NCBI RefSeq assembly: GCF_007197885.1
Contig: NZ_VKKG01000001.1
Location: 62,001 to 126,000 of the forward strand
From: Tessaracoccus rhinocerotis
GTDB taxonomy: Bacteria > Actinomycetota > Actinomycetes > Propionibacteriales > Propionibacteriaceae
Length of the DNA stretch: 64,000 bases
Direction of reading: 5' to 3'
Below the pieces are notes generated by a model. That model was not told the DNA's origin, searched no databases, and saw only the letters and a program-made list of their open reading frames with translations. Shown in pieces: positions 44,379 to 53,953 of this stretch; the stretch's first letter is position 1; the number at the start of each line of letters is the position of its first letter. The position numbers and the translations under genes are program-made.

Positions 44379-44737
44379 TACGGTTCACTGTTCGCATCGG
44401 TGTCCTCAGTGGATTCCTCATCCTCCAGTGGTCGCGCCCATGAGGCACCAAGGCGTCGATTGTCCGCTTCGAGTGGTTGGCGCCCGGCGCGGCGGTGCCG
44501 AAGCTCGTCCAAGTCGGCAGCCGCCATGTTAAGTAGCGTCGAGGCCAAGCTGATCCACATCTCGAGGCTGAATGTGACAGATTGCATCATGTGGCGTCGT
44601 TGACGCCCGTCGTAGGTGGGGCGCGTCTCCCACTCGCGAATGGTGACTGTCCCATCCCCGTTGGGGACCACCTCAATAGCCATGTGACCGATGATCTCAC
44701 GTCCTAAGTCTGTTTGCGCTGCGTCACGGCGGAACAT
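44378..44737 (-). CDS. Small partner of the STAND-like NTPase
   Basis: A 119-residue protein with a beta-rich start (MAIEVVPNGDGTVTIREWET), a helix (FSLEMWISLASTLLNMAAAD) and an acidic tail. No family recognised. Its stop overlaps the NTPase start, so the two are made together. ATG at 44683 (MAIEVV) is a possible alternative start. Confidence 0.6.
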   Translation of the reverse strand: MFRRDAAQTDLGREIIGHMAIEVVPNGDGTVTIREWETRPTYDGRQRRHMMQSVTFSLEMWISLASTLLNMAAADLDELRHRRAGRQPLEADNRRLGASWARPLEDEESTEDTDANSEP

Positions 44738-45177
44738 CTCGTGGCGGGGGTTTGGTGAATCATCGGCGGTGCTACGGACGGACGCTGCTGTGACGCATCT
44801 CTAAGAATGGGTCTTTTCTGGGTGACTCCGAATTCTCTGAATGGGAGAAAGCGCTGTTGATCAGTGCGGCCTTTCCCACGAGCGTGGCAACTTGGATCGG
44901 GACAGAGTACGCCAAGACGATTCTCGGCCAGCCCTGCCTTATGGGCGTGGTTTTCATAGCCATGGTGGGCTCAGGGTTGCTCGCGTGCTGCGGTGGTGGC
45001 GGTGGCTCGGTCCATACATGCATTGTCCTGCAACCGGTGAGGAGGCGCCCGCAACATAGGGAGTTCGGCTCCCTTGAGGCCAGGCGCTCATCGGCATGAG
45101 CGGGCGTGGGTTTTCGTCGCAAATCGCATCTTGGCGAACAGTCGCGATTCGGGCTGATGATCCCAACCTGCCGGGCG
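44738..45177. other. Gap without a supported gene
   Basis: About 440 bases between the relaxase stop and the NTPase pair. Frames on both strands lack ribosome-binding sites and protein-like composition. It should hold the promoter of the NTPase pair. Confidence 0.5.
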
Positions 45178-48100
45178 CTATCGGCTTGGTGTCCGGCTCC
45201 GATTCGCCCGCGTCGCTCTCATTCTGGCGGCACGCCTTTCGCGGTCGGGGACCCCGGAACTCTTGGGTGAAGTTGGTGGTTGCTGTAGGCGTTGGCGCAG
45301 CTGTTGTGTCTGCTCATGAGCGCGGTCGCCAGCTGCGGACGGCCTTGAGGTCCATTCGGTGGCTGAGTCAAGCAGTTGCTTGAAGAAGTCAGCTCCACCA
45401 TCGTTCCGGGCGAGCAGCTTGCCCAGCTCGGCCCATCGATGCCCGGGGCGAGCTGCGAGGATCTCGACCTGCTGGATCATGCCCTCGCGCCGCGCCAGGG
45501 AACTGCGGCGCTCACGGACCATGTGGTCTGCCTGCGGCTCGCCGTCTTGTAGGGCTTGATACAGATTGGCGGGTCCGTCGGTTTGGAGGAGCTGCGCAGG
45601 GTCGGTGCCTTCTGGGAATGCCGCTCGGGTTGGGTCGAGGCGTTGGGTTGCCAGGATCCAGTAGGCGTTCTCGGCGGCCAGCTCGCCGGCGTTGTCTGCG
45701 TCGGTGGCGATGACAGGGTGTTGGTGGTTGGCGAGGAGGAGCGCTTGGTAGTGGGTGAGGCTGGTTCCCAGTGGTGCGACTCCGATGTAGTGGCCTTGGC
45801 CGGCGAGGGTGATGGCGATCGCGTCGATAGGTCCTTCCGCGATGACTGGGACGGCTCCCTTGTCGAGTAGGTCTTGGCTGTAGAGGATGTCCTTCTTGCT
45901 GAACATTGGTGTGGTTGTGGTGTTGAGGTACTTGGGCCCAGCGTGGTCATCGTGACGGTCTGGGTTGCGGCGACCTACGAACCCTCGAACGACACCGTCG
46001 GTGATGACTGGCAGGACGAGTCGGTCGCGGAACTGGTCGATGATTCGGCCGTGCTTGGTGCGGGTAGCGACACCGGCGGCGAGCATCTCGTCATCATTGA
46101 TCCCTTCGCTGCGTAGGTGGTTGGTCAGGTTGGTCCAGCCATCTGGGGCGTAGCCGGGGCGGAAGCGTGGGTCGCCGGCGAGGTCTTGGCCCAGACGCTG
46201 AATGAGGTGGCGTTCAGCCCAGGACGTTGAGAGTTGGGTGGCGTAGAACTCGGTGGTGAGTTCGTTGATGCGTGCGAGGCGTTCGGGAGTGTGAGGTGAT
46301 GCCGCCCAGCGGTCGGCCCTTTCGAATGCCTGTTCGAGTTCGAGTTGGGTGTTGTCGGGATCGGTGAGTTCTCGTAGTTCGGCGGCGTGTTTGAGGGCGT
46401 CGTCGAGGGTTGGTGTTGTGTTCCAGTCGATGAGGTGAAGATCGTCGGGGGGCATCTCGTCGGGGTGAGACGGGTCGTCGGACGGCTCAGGTTGTGGGTT
46501 GATTTGTTGTTGTGCGCGCCACATCAGGGCTTGGCAGTCGTCGTCGAACGCCGAAGTGTCGATACTCGGAGCAACTAGATTCTCCAGCCGGTGGCCGGTG
46601 TCGATGCCCTTGTTGATGGTTTCAACGAGGAGGGGCCACCAAGGGCTGCCTTCAAGTTCGGCAAGCTTGGACTGGCCTACCAGTGCTTGTAGTGCTGGAG
46701 CCCAAGCCAGTGATGGCTCTGCGGCTGTCGGGACTGTTGTTTGATTGGGTTGGAGGTGGCGGGAAAGTCGCCACCACAGTGCTGCTGCCGGTTGGTCTGC
46801 GGGCAGGGGACCTTCGGCTGTGGCCTCTGCGAGGAGTGCGGAGACGGGGACACCGCTGTTGTGGAGTGCGGCGATGCGGTGGGTGAGCGCGGGCGCGTAA
46901 GGATCGTTGTGGATCCCGGGGTGGATGTCGCCCAGGAGATCGGTCCAGATTCCGACGATGCCGGGGTTGAGGCGCTGGTCCAGGGCGCGCTTCCATTCTT
47001 TGGCTGCACTGCCCAAGGGAGTTGGACCGGTGGCCCGTCGGTCGGTCACCTCGACGCCCGTTGCCGCGCGCCACGTCTCCACATCTGCGATCAGACTCGG
47101 CGTGAGTCGCTGCCCGGGGAGCGCCCATGCTGGCCGCACGGCCTGTGGGGTGGTTCGCAGTTCTTGGGTGCAGTGGTCGACGAGTGCTGCTCTGCGGGTG
47201 AGGTAGGGGCCCCAGTTTGGGTGCTGGGCCAAGGTTTTTGGGATGCCGGGGAGCCACGGCAGCGGTCCTTGGATTGGTGGGGTGTGGATGCGCCAAGTGA
47301 GGACGGCGGCTGGGTCGTGGGCGCTTTCGAGTTCGCGAGCAGCCACCGCTGCCCGGAGCTCCGCGAGGGGATCTCCGCCGTCTGCGGCGGTGAGGATCAG
47401 CATCGCGCGGAGGGTGGGCCACGCCGGACAGCTCGTCAGTCCGGCATGAAGCTGGTCTGCCTGCTGGTCGAGCATCTCGACCTTCTCGGCTGGGGCTAGT
47501 TGTTCGGCAGCGGCGTGGAGTGCGTCTTGGTAGCGGGCTGCCGCGTGGGCGAGTCGCTGGTGTGGGTCGGCTGCTTCCCGGGTTTCTGTGGTGGCGGAGC
47601 GGGCGGCGCCGTCGCAGGCGAGGATAGTTTCGAGGATGTCGCTGGCTGTCAGGGGGCGAAGTGTTGTTGGGTGGAGGACGCTGTGCTCGCCGCCGTCCCC
47701 GACGACTGGGAGGTAGATGTGATTGGCATGCTTACCGCGGGTGGCCATCACGTACAGCTGCTGCCTGGACTCAGACCCGGACAAGACCCCGCGTGTGACG
47801 TCGACGGTGAGACCTTGGGCGGTGTGGATGGTCACGGCATAGCCAAGCTGAGTGTGGTCAGCCACATACCTTGCGGGCAGATGCGCCGTCAGGCCAGTGT
47901 TTCGGTGCCTGACCACGAGACCACCGTCCGCGGTGATGTTGTGTACGGTCCAGCGGTCACCGTTCTTGACCCAGTCCGTCTCTGAGAACGCGAGCCTGCG
48001 ATCGTTCATCCGGGTGACAATCACATCCCCAATCGAGGCCTGATTCCCATCAGAGAGCACCACCGAAGGCCCAACCGTATTCGGTGCCTGGGCTGCGAGG

Positions 48101-50508
48101 CGGTGCTCTCGGGCTCGGCGGTTGAGCTCAAAGACCGCTTCCTTGGTGCCCGCCAGCATCAGCGAGTCCATGCCCGCTGATTGGTCCTGGATCCAATGGC
48201 CGAAAGCTGTCTCGAGGCTGGTCTCCCCGGTTCCTACATGGATTCGGTCGGCGTCGAGGTAGAAACCGAGTGCCTCCGGGCGCCCGTCACGCAGCGCCAA
48301 CGACGCGGCCGCCTCGGCCTTGTCCTCGAACCGCATCAACTCAGACAGTTCCACCGCCCCGTGGGTGTGGGCAAGGTCACGCAGCACTCCCCCAGCGCTG
48401 ATCGCTGCCAGCTGTTGGTCGTCGCCAACCAGTCGAACCGATCCTCCCTTCGCGACGACGTGCTCGATGACACGGGCCAGGGAGTGGGTGTCGGTCATGC
48501 CGGCCTCGTCGATCACCACCATCGTCTCCGCACCAATCTTGGCCAGAAGGTCATTTTGGGTGTGGTGGTCGAGGTCCCAGACGAGTTTGGCGACCGTGGT
48601 GGCACCATCGACCTGCTCCCGCAGGATCCCAGCAGCAACGGCCGAAGGTGCCAGACCGATGACATTCCCGCCGCTGTCCCGCCACGCAGCAGCCAGCACC
48701 CTCAACGCGGTGGTCTTCCCCGAACCCGCCGCCGCCATAGCCAGCTGTACCCGGGATCCACTGGTAGCCATCTGCCTGACAAGGTTACTTTGACCAGCGT
48801 TAAGGGTCACTCCGTTGGCGACGGACTCCAGCAGCGCCAACGACACGAACTGCTCACCGATCCGTCGCCCGTCGCTCCGGCCAGCCAACTCAAGGATCCT
48901 GGTCTCAGCAGCAACCACGCTCCGGGAGGTGAATCGGGCAGCCCCAGAAACGGTGTAAACCGACGCACCGTCGCGGCGGCGCAGCTGCGCTGGCTCGGCG
49001 ATGCCATCGCCGCCATGCTCTTCTAGGGGGAGACACAGTTCAGTTGCTTCGCGGAGCAGATCCTGAGTCAACCCTTCTACTTGCTCAGGGTTGGATGCGT
49101 GCTCCCGGGCCCGTCGTGAAGCCTCGGCCCTCAAATGCCACACCTGCCACGTAGCCCTGGACGACTCCACCGCAGCAACCACCTCAACTGCCGTGGCCGA
49201 GACCCAACCAGCAGGCAGCCTCAAGGGTCGTGACTGGTTGGAGGTCACTGCGTGCACCATCTCAGTGATGCCCCGCTCCCCCAGCACCGCCGCTGCCTCA
49301 GCGTGCCACGTGTTCCGTTGTTCGGTAACGGAGCGGGATTCGTGTTTCGCGTCCCGAGTCTCCAACGTTGCCTGCTGCGCCAGCTTCAGCGCCTCACCCG
49401 GGGACGGCGGTCTGCCATGACTGTTCTGGAACTGGGCCGCCAGCACTTCCTGTCGGGCCTCGATCGCCGCCCGGCGCGACGACCACCTTCGCATCAAGCC
49501 GGGCGCAACGCCAACAATTTCCCGGACCGGCCGCTTCGAGCGGTCATCACCCGGCCGTTCGGTGAAACGGATACCCAAACTGGCGAGGTGGGCTTCGAGT
49601 TGGGTGTTGTAGGTCTCCGACACCGACACCATCGCCTTGAAGATCAGCCGGCCATCGATCGCCAACCAACGCCCATCCAAGGTCTGGACCTTGTTCGCAA
49701 TCGCAACATGGGTATGAAGATTCGGATCCCCAGCCCGAGAATCCCTGTGCACGAACCCGGCAGCCACCAACCCACGAACATCCAACTGCCGTACACCACC
49801 GGCTCCAGCGCGGGTGAACAACGCGTGCTCCTCCAAGAACCGCAACGCATCAGACACCGCCGCGTTGTGAGCCTCCTCGATCCTGGCCGCCAACCCCAAC
49901 GGGGCGACAGCCCACAACGCTGAGACCGACTTCACCGGCGTAAAGGTCACGTCGTAGCCGGCACACGCCGTCGACGGATCCCGCGACAACCTCGCCACCT
50001 CGGTCGACAGCTCCAACCCACTCGGGATCCTGCCCAGCCGCCTATGGAATCTCTCGCTCGCGATCTGGCTGCGGATTTCCGCCTTCACACCAACCGGCAC
50101 CTCCAACCCGTCATGACTGGACTGCCACTGGCTGCAGCGGACCGCGACTTCCTTCTGGAACTCGGTCACCGACGGCTGCACCCTGAACGGGTTCCCCAAC
50201 CTCGAAGCATCCCGGATCTGTACCTCGGTGGCATCGCCAGGCAGCGCCGCCAACCGGGCGGCCATGTTCGGATGGAATCCCCCACCAAAGAGGGCACGCA
50301 TCTGTTCAGCATTGACCCGATCCCCCACCACCAGGTCCCCCAACCCAGACATGCCACTGCCCAACCACGTGCCGGGGACTTCACCCTTCTCCGTGTAGTA
50401 CGAGGCCAGAGTCGTGTGACCCTTCTCCGTCGAGTCCAAGGCAGCAACCTGCCGAGTCAGGTAGTCATACCCCGACCCGGCCGTGAGCTTGTGAACCGAT
50501 GCAACCAC
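45178..50508 (-). CDS. MobF relaxase-helicase-primase fusion
   Basis: A 1776-residue fusion. The N-terminal MobF/TrwC relaxase has the Tyr-rich start (GSGYDYLTRQVA) and the metal site DPNLHTHVAIANKV. The middle is a TraI/RecD-like helicase with Walker A LAMAAAGSGKTTALRVL, Walker B MVVIDEAGMTD and the C-terminal motif GYAVTIHTAQGLTVD. The C-terminal part resembles the DnaG catalytic core: FRDRLVLPVITDGVVRGFVG and GPKYLNTTTTPMFSK, then a Toprim pair VPVIAEGPIDAIAI and HPVIATDADNAGELAAENA. It should nick oriT, unwind the transfer strand and prime the complementary strand. No frameshift is seen over 5.3 kb. Confidence 0.9.
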   Translation of the reverse strand: MVASVHKLTAGSGYDYLTRQVAALDSTEKGHTTLASYYTEKGEVPGTWLGSGMSGLGDLVVGDRVNAEQMRALFGGGFHPNMAARLAALPGDATEVQIRDASRLGNPFRVQPSVTEFQKEVAVRCSQWQSSHDGLEVPVGVKAEIRSQIASERFHRRLGRIPSGLELSTEVARLSRDPSTACAGYDVTFTPVKSVSALWAVAPLGLAARIEEAHNAAVSDALRFLEEHALFTRAGAGGVRQLDVRGLVAAGFVHRDSRAGDPNLHTHVAIANKVQTLDGRWLAIDGRLIFKAMVSVSETYNTQLEAHLASLGIRFTERPGDDRSKRPVREIVGVAPGLMRRWSSRRAAIEARQEVLAAQFQNSHGRPPSPGEALKLAQQATLETRDAKHESRSVTEQRNTWHAEAAAVLGERGITEMVHAVTSNQSRPLRLPAGWVSATAVEVVAAVESSRATWQVWHLRAEASRRAREHASNPEQVEGLTQDLLREATELCLPLEEHGGDGIAEPAQLRRRDGASVYTVSGAARFTSRSVVAAETRILELAGRSDGRRIGEQFVSLALLESVANGVTLNAGQSNLVRQMATSGSRVQLAMAAAGSGKTTALRVLAAAWRDSGGNVIGLAPSAVAAGILREQVDGATTVAKLVWDLDHHTQNDLLAKIGAETMVVIDEAGMTDTHSLARVIEHVVAKGGSVRLVGDDQQLAAISAGGVLRDLAHTHGAVELSELMRFEDKAEAAASLALRDGRPEALGFYLDADRIHVGTGETSLETAFGHWIQDQSAGMDSLMLAGTKEAVFELNRRAREHRLAAQAPNTVGPSVVLSDGNQASIGDVIVTRMNDRRLAFSETDWVKNGDRWTVHNITADGGLVVRHRNTGLTAHLPARYVADHTQLGYAVTIHTAQGLTVDVTRGVLSGSESRQQLYVMATRGKHANHIYLPVVGDGGEHSVLHPTTLRPLTASDILETILACDGAARSATTETREAADPHQRLAHAAARYQDALHAAAEQLAPAEKVEMLDQQADQLHAGLTSCPAWPTLRAMLILTAADGGDPLAELRAAVAARELESAHDPAAVLTWRIHTPPIQGPLPWLPGIPKTLAQHPNWGPYLTRRAALVDHCTQELRTTPQAVRPAWALPGQRLTPSLIADVETWRAATGVEVTDRRATGPTPLGSAAKEWKRALDQRLNPGIVGIWTDLLGDIHPGIHNDPYAPALTHRIAALHNSGVPVSALLAEATAEGPLPADQPAAALWWRLSRHLQPNQTTVPTAAEPSLAWAPALQALVGQSKLAELEGSPWWPLLVETINKGIDTGHRLENLVAPSIDTSAFDDDCQALMWRAQQQINPQPEPSDDPSHPDEMPPDDLHLIDWNTTPTLDDALKHAAELRELTDPDNTQLELEQAFERADRWAASPHTPERLARINELTTEFYATQLSTSWAERHLIQRLGQDLAGDPRFRPGYAPDGWTNLTNHLRSEGINDDEMLAAGVATRTKHGRIIDQFRDRLVLPVITDGVVRGFVGRRNPDRHDDHAGPKYLNTTTTPMFSKKDILYSQDLLDKGAVPVIAEGPIDAIAITLAGQGHYIGVAPLGTSLTHYQALLLANHQHPVIATDADNAGELAAENAYWILATQRLDPTRAAFPEGTDPAQLLQTDGPANLYQALQDGEPQADHMVRERRSSLARREGMIQQVEILAARPGHRWAELGKLLARNDGGADFFKQLLDSATEWTSRPSAAGDRAHEQTQQLRQRLQQPPTSPKSSGVPDRERRAARMRATRANRSRTPSR

Positions 50509-50674
50509 ACCAGATACAGCCCACTCACCAACCCCTACAGCGCTTCACCACGCACATCTGCATTCCCAGAAGACGCATTCCCCAGCCGTCTGCGGCATCG
50601 GGCACGCACGGACTACCCCGGACAGCACCACACCGGCCAGTGAATTGTCGGACGCAGTGCCTACGGTGTCTGGA
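50509..50674. promoter_or_regulatory. Divergent promoter region and candidate oriT upstream of the relaxase
   Basis: A 166-base gap between the relaxase gene and a small plus-strand gene. In many elements oriT lies next to the relaxase start. I see no long inverted repeat here, so this is a positional suggestion only. Confidence 0.3.
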
Positions 50675-50905
50675 ATGACGAGCAAGATCTCGGCCTTCGG
50701 ATCCCTGGCGCAGCGGCAGGCCAGAATGCGCGGCCAAACCGACCCCGGGACACGTCACGTATGGCTCGACGGCACCGTCCCCGCCCTGGTGACCGACCGA
50801 CGTCAAGTAGACGGCAGATGGCAGGGGCTACTGCTCTACATGCACAACGCCGGGCCAGTGCATGAATGGGTTAACGGCGATCGCATCTCCAAGACCGCGA
50901 ACTGA
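50675..50905 (+). CDS. Small hypothetical protein divergent from the relaxase
   Basis: A 76-residue protein (MTSKISAFGSLAQRQARMRG ... EWVNGDRISKTAN) with a beta-rich C-terminal half (RHVWLDGTVPALVTDRRQVD, then RWQGLLLYMHNAGPVHEWV). Not recognised. Divergent from the relaxase gene, so possibly an accessory of DNA processing (inference). Confidence 0.55.
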   Translation: MTSKISAFGSLAQRQARMRGQTDPGTRHVWLDGTVPALVTDRRQVDGRWQGLLLYMHNAGPVHEWVNGDRISKTAN

Positions 50906-50971
50906 TCACCGCCTCCCTCAACCCCAAGTCAGCCGCCCGCCTTCTCACCGAACCCCTGCTTGGTGTCGCGG

Positions 50972-51295
50972 TCAGTGAGCGGCGTTGTACTGGTCGATGA
51001 CCCCGTTGGGGACTCGTCCGCGATCGGGAACAGTGATGCCCTGCTCCTTTGCCCAGAGCCTCACTGCCTGGGAAAAGCTGCGTCCCTCGACTGCGGGACG
51101 CTGGCCCTTCCTCGCGCCGCGAGTGACCTTGGATGCCTTATCGATGAACGGCGCCATGGCCTTCTCTAGCCTCTGCGCATTGGCTTCGCTCAAGTCGATT
51201 TCGAAGGCGGAACCATTCAGGCTGAACTGGATGGTGCGGTCAGCAGAGCTGCCGTCGAGGTCATCGATCAAGATGACTTGGGTCTTGCGCATCAT
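50972..51295 (-). CDS. Lsr2-like nucleoid-associated silencer
   Basis: A 107-residue Lsr2 family protein. The N-terminal dimerisation domain reads KTQVILIDDLDGSSADRTIQ and FEIDLSEANAQRLEKAMAPF. The C-terminal DNA-binding domain has the AT-hook-like PDRGRVPNGVIDQYNAAH with the R-G-R core. Lsr2 is the actinobacterial H-NS equivalent that silences AT-rich foreign DNA. A copy on a mobile element probably dampens its own genes or the host response. The second ATG (51292) is an alternative start. Confidence 0.9.
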   Translation of the reverse strand: MMRKTQVILIDDLDGSSADRTIQFSLNGSAFEIDLSEANAQRLEKAMAPFIDKASKVTRGARKGQRPAVEGRSFSQAVRLWAKEQGITVPDRGRVPNGVIDQYNAAH

Positions 51296-51828
51296 TTCGG
51301 ATCCTCTACTCGTAGCGGGTGCTTCTTCTGGTTCCTTGAGGCTGCTGTTCTGGGAATCCCCGACAACATTGACTCCAGTCGATCATCACCGAACAGGTCA
51401 ACCCTCAACCCTACCGCCGAGCCAGGCAACCCCGTCTCCGATCGACGAAAAGACACCAGACCGCCATCCTCCAAAACCACGAGCGCGCTACAAGGACCTT
51501 CCGCCCACCACAGCCACTCCCCGCCCATCACGCTACGTAGCCGTACCCCCGGCGTACCCCCTGACCTTTGAAGTGGCACACACCTCTTGCACTCCCGGAC
51601 GAAAGGCCCACGATTGGCATCCGCGTTGACCGATGCGTCACGCGCGTCTACCCCTGGCGCGAGCCGAGATCTCGTCGGCGCACAAGAGGTCCCCGCCGTG
51701 GTAACCAAGGCGTCCCCAGCTTCAGGCGATGTTCGAAGCCGTGCAGGCGGGAGCAGGAGCGCTGAGCCAATCGAACGACCTGCGGAACCACAGGTCTGGT
51801 CGACTGATACGCGGCCCATACTGGTCTC
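51296..51828. other. Gap upstream of lsr2
   Basis: About 530 bases between divergent lsr2 and methyltransferase genes. It holds the CGTACCCCC direct repeats at 51542-51561 and no gene I can support. A long minus-strand frame crossing it is a shadow of the methyltransferase gene. Confidence 0.5.
51542..51561. repeat. Direct CGTACCCCC repeats
   Basis: Two exact copies of CGTACCCCC (51542-51550 and 51553-51561), 11 bases apart, one helical turn. The same core occurs at 34358-34434 and 35474-35516. Confidence 0.6.
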
Positions 51829-52602
51829 ATGACTACTCTGGAAGAAAACCGTCCTCACGATTACCTGTCCCGCTTGGCTGTGTCCGACTTTGGTCAGGCC
51901 TATAAGCGTCTGGCACTTGACGAGATGGCTCTGAGGCCAGGACATGATGTTCTGGACCTCGGTTGTGGACCCGGTGCCGACTTGCCAGCCTTTGCCGAGG
52001 CCGTGGGCCACAACGGCACCGTACTTGGCGTTGATCATGACGCGGACGCTGTCCGAGAAGCGCTCCGCGCCACCGTGCGTTGGCCCCAGGTGGCTGTAGC
52101 GGAGGGAGACGCACACAAGCTCACGGTCGAGAATGACAGCCTCGATCGAGTGCACACCGACAGGGTTCTGCAACACGTCGAGGATCCAGCCCGGGTGGTC
52201 CGCGAGGTGTGTCGAGTCCTCAAGCCGGGCGGGATCGTGGGGTTCGCTGAGCCCGATTGGGAAACCTTGGTGGTTGACCACCCTGACAATTCGACCGTGG
52301 CATCCTACCGCGCGTTCATCGTTGACCGGGTCGTGCGTAACTCGCGGATCGGCCGGCAACTCCCAGCGTTGTGCACGACCGCAGGTTTGCTCGCATCCCG
52401 AGTGGTTCCAGTCACTGCGGTATACACCGATGTGATAGAGGCAGATCAGGTCTTCGGGTTTGCAAGGGTTACTGACCGCGCGGTCAAGGCGGGCTACCTC
52501 AAGACCAAGCAAGCAGATGCATGGTTGACACACCTCAGAACACAACCGTTCTTCGCATCCGCCACGCTCTTCCTCACTGTGGCAGAGCGGCCCCCGCGCT
52601 GA
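51829..52602 (+). CDS. Class I SAM-dependent methyltransferase
   Basis: A 257-residue methyltransferase of the methyltransf_11/UbiE type: motif I VLDLGCGPGADLPAFAE, post I TVLGVDHDADAV, motif II DSLDRVHTDRVLQHVEDP and motif III EVCRVLKPGGIVGFAEPDW. The substrate cannot be inferred. It is preceded by the lsr2 upstream region and followed by a 286-base gap (52603-52888) in which I see nothing. Likely cargo. Confidence 0.85.
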   Translation: MTTLEENRPHDYLSRLAVSDFGQAYKRLALDEMALRPGHDVLDLGCGPGADLPAFAEAVGHNGTVLGVDHDADAVREALRATVRWPQVAVAEGDAHKLTVENDSLDRVHTDRVLQHVEDPARVVREVCRVLKPGGIVGFAEPDWETLVVDHPDNSTVASYRAFIVDRVVRNSRIGRQLPALCTTAGLLASRVVPVTAVYTDVIEADQVFGFARVTDRAVKAGYLKTKQADAWLTHLRTQPFFASATLFLTVAERPPR

Positions 52603-52888
52603 CTACAGCGCCAATCCAAGGCGTCGCTATGCGCACCTTCGGGTTGCTGCGCAGGAAGGTGAAAAGATCCTAGTCACAAGGCCAGATCGGCTGCTGCGGC
52701 AGTAGGTGCTTTGGTCCTAGGCTTGACCGGGTTCCGAGGCTCTTCGAGGTGACCCGTGGGACTGAACGTCAGGAATCTCCCGCCGGTCATCCTTGGGATG
52801 AAGGGTCTCACCTGGAGCGGTTCAGACGGGGACCGTCCGAGTCGAACCGGTGATCCCAGAGTGGTTGGATGGATGGTCCGTATCAGGA

Positions 52889-53953
52889 TTATCGTGGCAC
52901 GCGGGAAATGACGTATTCCTCATATGGCCCGAAGGATCCGCGACGGCTCTCACCGACCGCGATGCGGTACCCGGCCTCGGCGGCCCCGCGATGCAGCTGC
53001 GCCACCACGACACCATCGTGGGAGATGAGTTGCGCCTCGCTGTACTCGGCCACTGTGTCCCCACTGACGGTGAACGCGAACGCCGGATCGTCCATCCAAC
53101 CCTTCCGTTCACACGCCTTCACGAACTCAGCCGAAAGGTCATGCGCTGGATCGCCGGGGACGAGCAACGTCGGCCCCCAAGGCCACTTCTCACCATCCAA
53201 AGCCTCGGGGTCTCGGCTGGCGAGAATCTCGGTCAGGACCGCCTTCCAGTCCTGACTGGACACATCCTGAAGTCCGACTTCTGCCACGAACCGGGACTTG
53301 CGGCCATCATGGGTGTACAGGTATCGACCGCCGGCGCACAGCCGCAGCTTCATCCTCGTTGAGTCGTCAAGCGACGGCACCCAGGTGAAGAAGTGCCCGT
53401 CGTGGGAATAGTTGAACTCGCCGATGTTCACCACATGTGAGGGCCGCTTCGCTGGGGAAGGCGACTTCCCCTTAGGGACGAACCTGACAGGGGCGGGCCA
53501 CCCGTGTTGGAAGTCCTCTATGGCTTGGACTAGCGCGCTCTGGGCTGCCTTGGTGAATCCTGACGACTCCACCAGGACGTCACGATCACCAATCTCACCG
53601 CCAGCCTCGGCGCCGATCCGGAGTGTGATGACAGTCCACCCCGACAGTCTCGAGGAGTTCGTTGCGGAGGCGGTCCTTCTCCTCCTCCCCGTGGTGGCTA
53701 TAGCCGTGCCTCTCCACTGGATTGCAGGGATCCACCTCGACTGCCATCCTGTGCTCCGGGAACACAAGGCTGGGGTGAGGACCAGAGCCTGACCCTTCCG
53801 GTCCGGGTGATGGCACACAATGCCGAGCCGTTCCGCGCTTAACCCGTAGCCGGCGGACAGCAAGAAGTCCCGCACGGACTCTTCCAGCTTGGACGTCTCG
53901 GGATTGTTGGAAGGAACCGCATCCCCGAATGTGATTTCGTCAAACTCTGCCAT
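52889..53953 (-). pseudogene. Vsr-like endonuclease-domain gene with two compensating frameshifts
   Basis: The frame from 53953 begins MAEFDEITFGDAVPSNNPET and ends EEYVISRVPR. Between about 53790 and 53640 the sense switches to another frame, which reads PSLVFPEHRMAVEVDPCNPV, ERHGYSHHGEEEKDRLRNEL and LETVG, and then returns with WTVITLRIGAEAGGEIGDRD. The middle block is the Vsr/DUF559-like core (VFPEHR...EVDP...KDRLRNE). Read without the shifts it is nonsense. The upstream and downstream parts stay open, so this is either a decayed gene or a pair of sequence errors. The C-terminal ~200 residues are not recognised. Confidence 0.6.

Noticed and set aside
50509-50674. Defined oriT with nic site
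   Set aside because: No convincing inverted repeat or known nic consensus; kept only as a positional suggestion.
51292-52545. 417-codon minus-strand frame
   Set aside because: Antisense to a clear methyltransferase gene and without ribosome-binding site or family resemblance.
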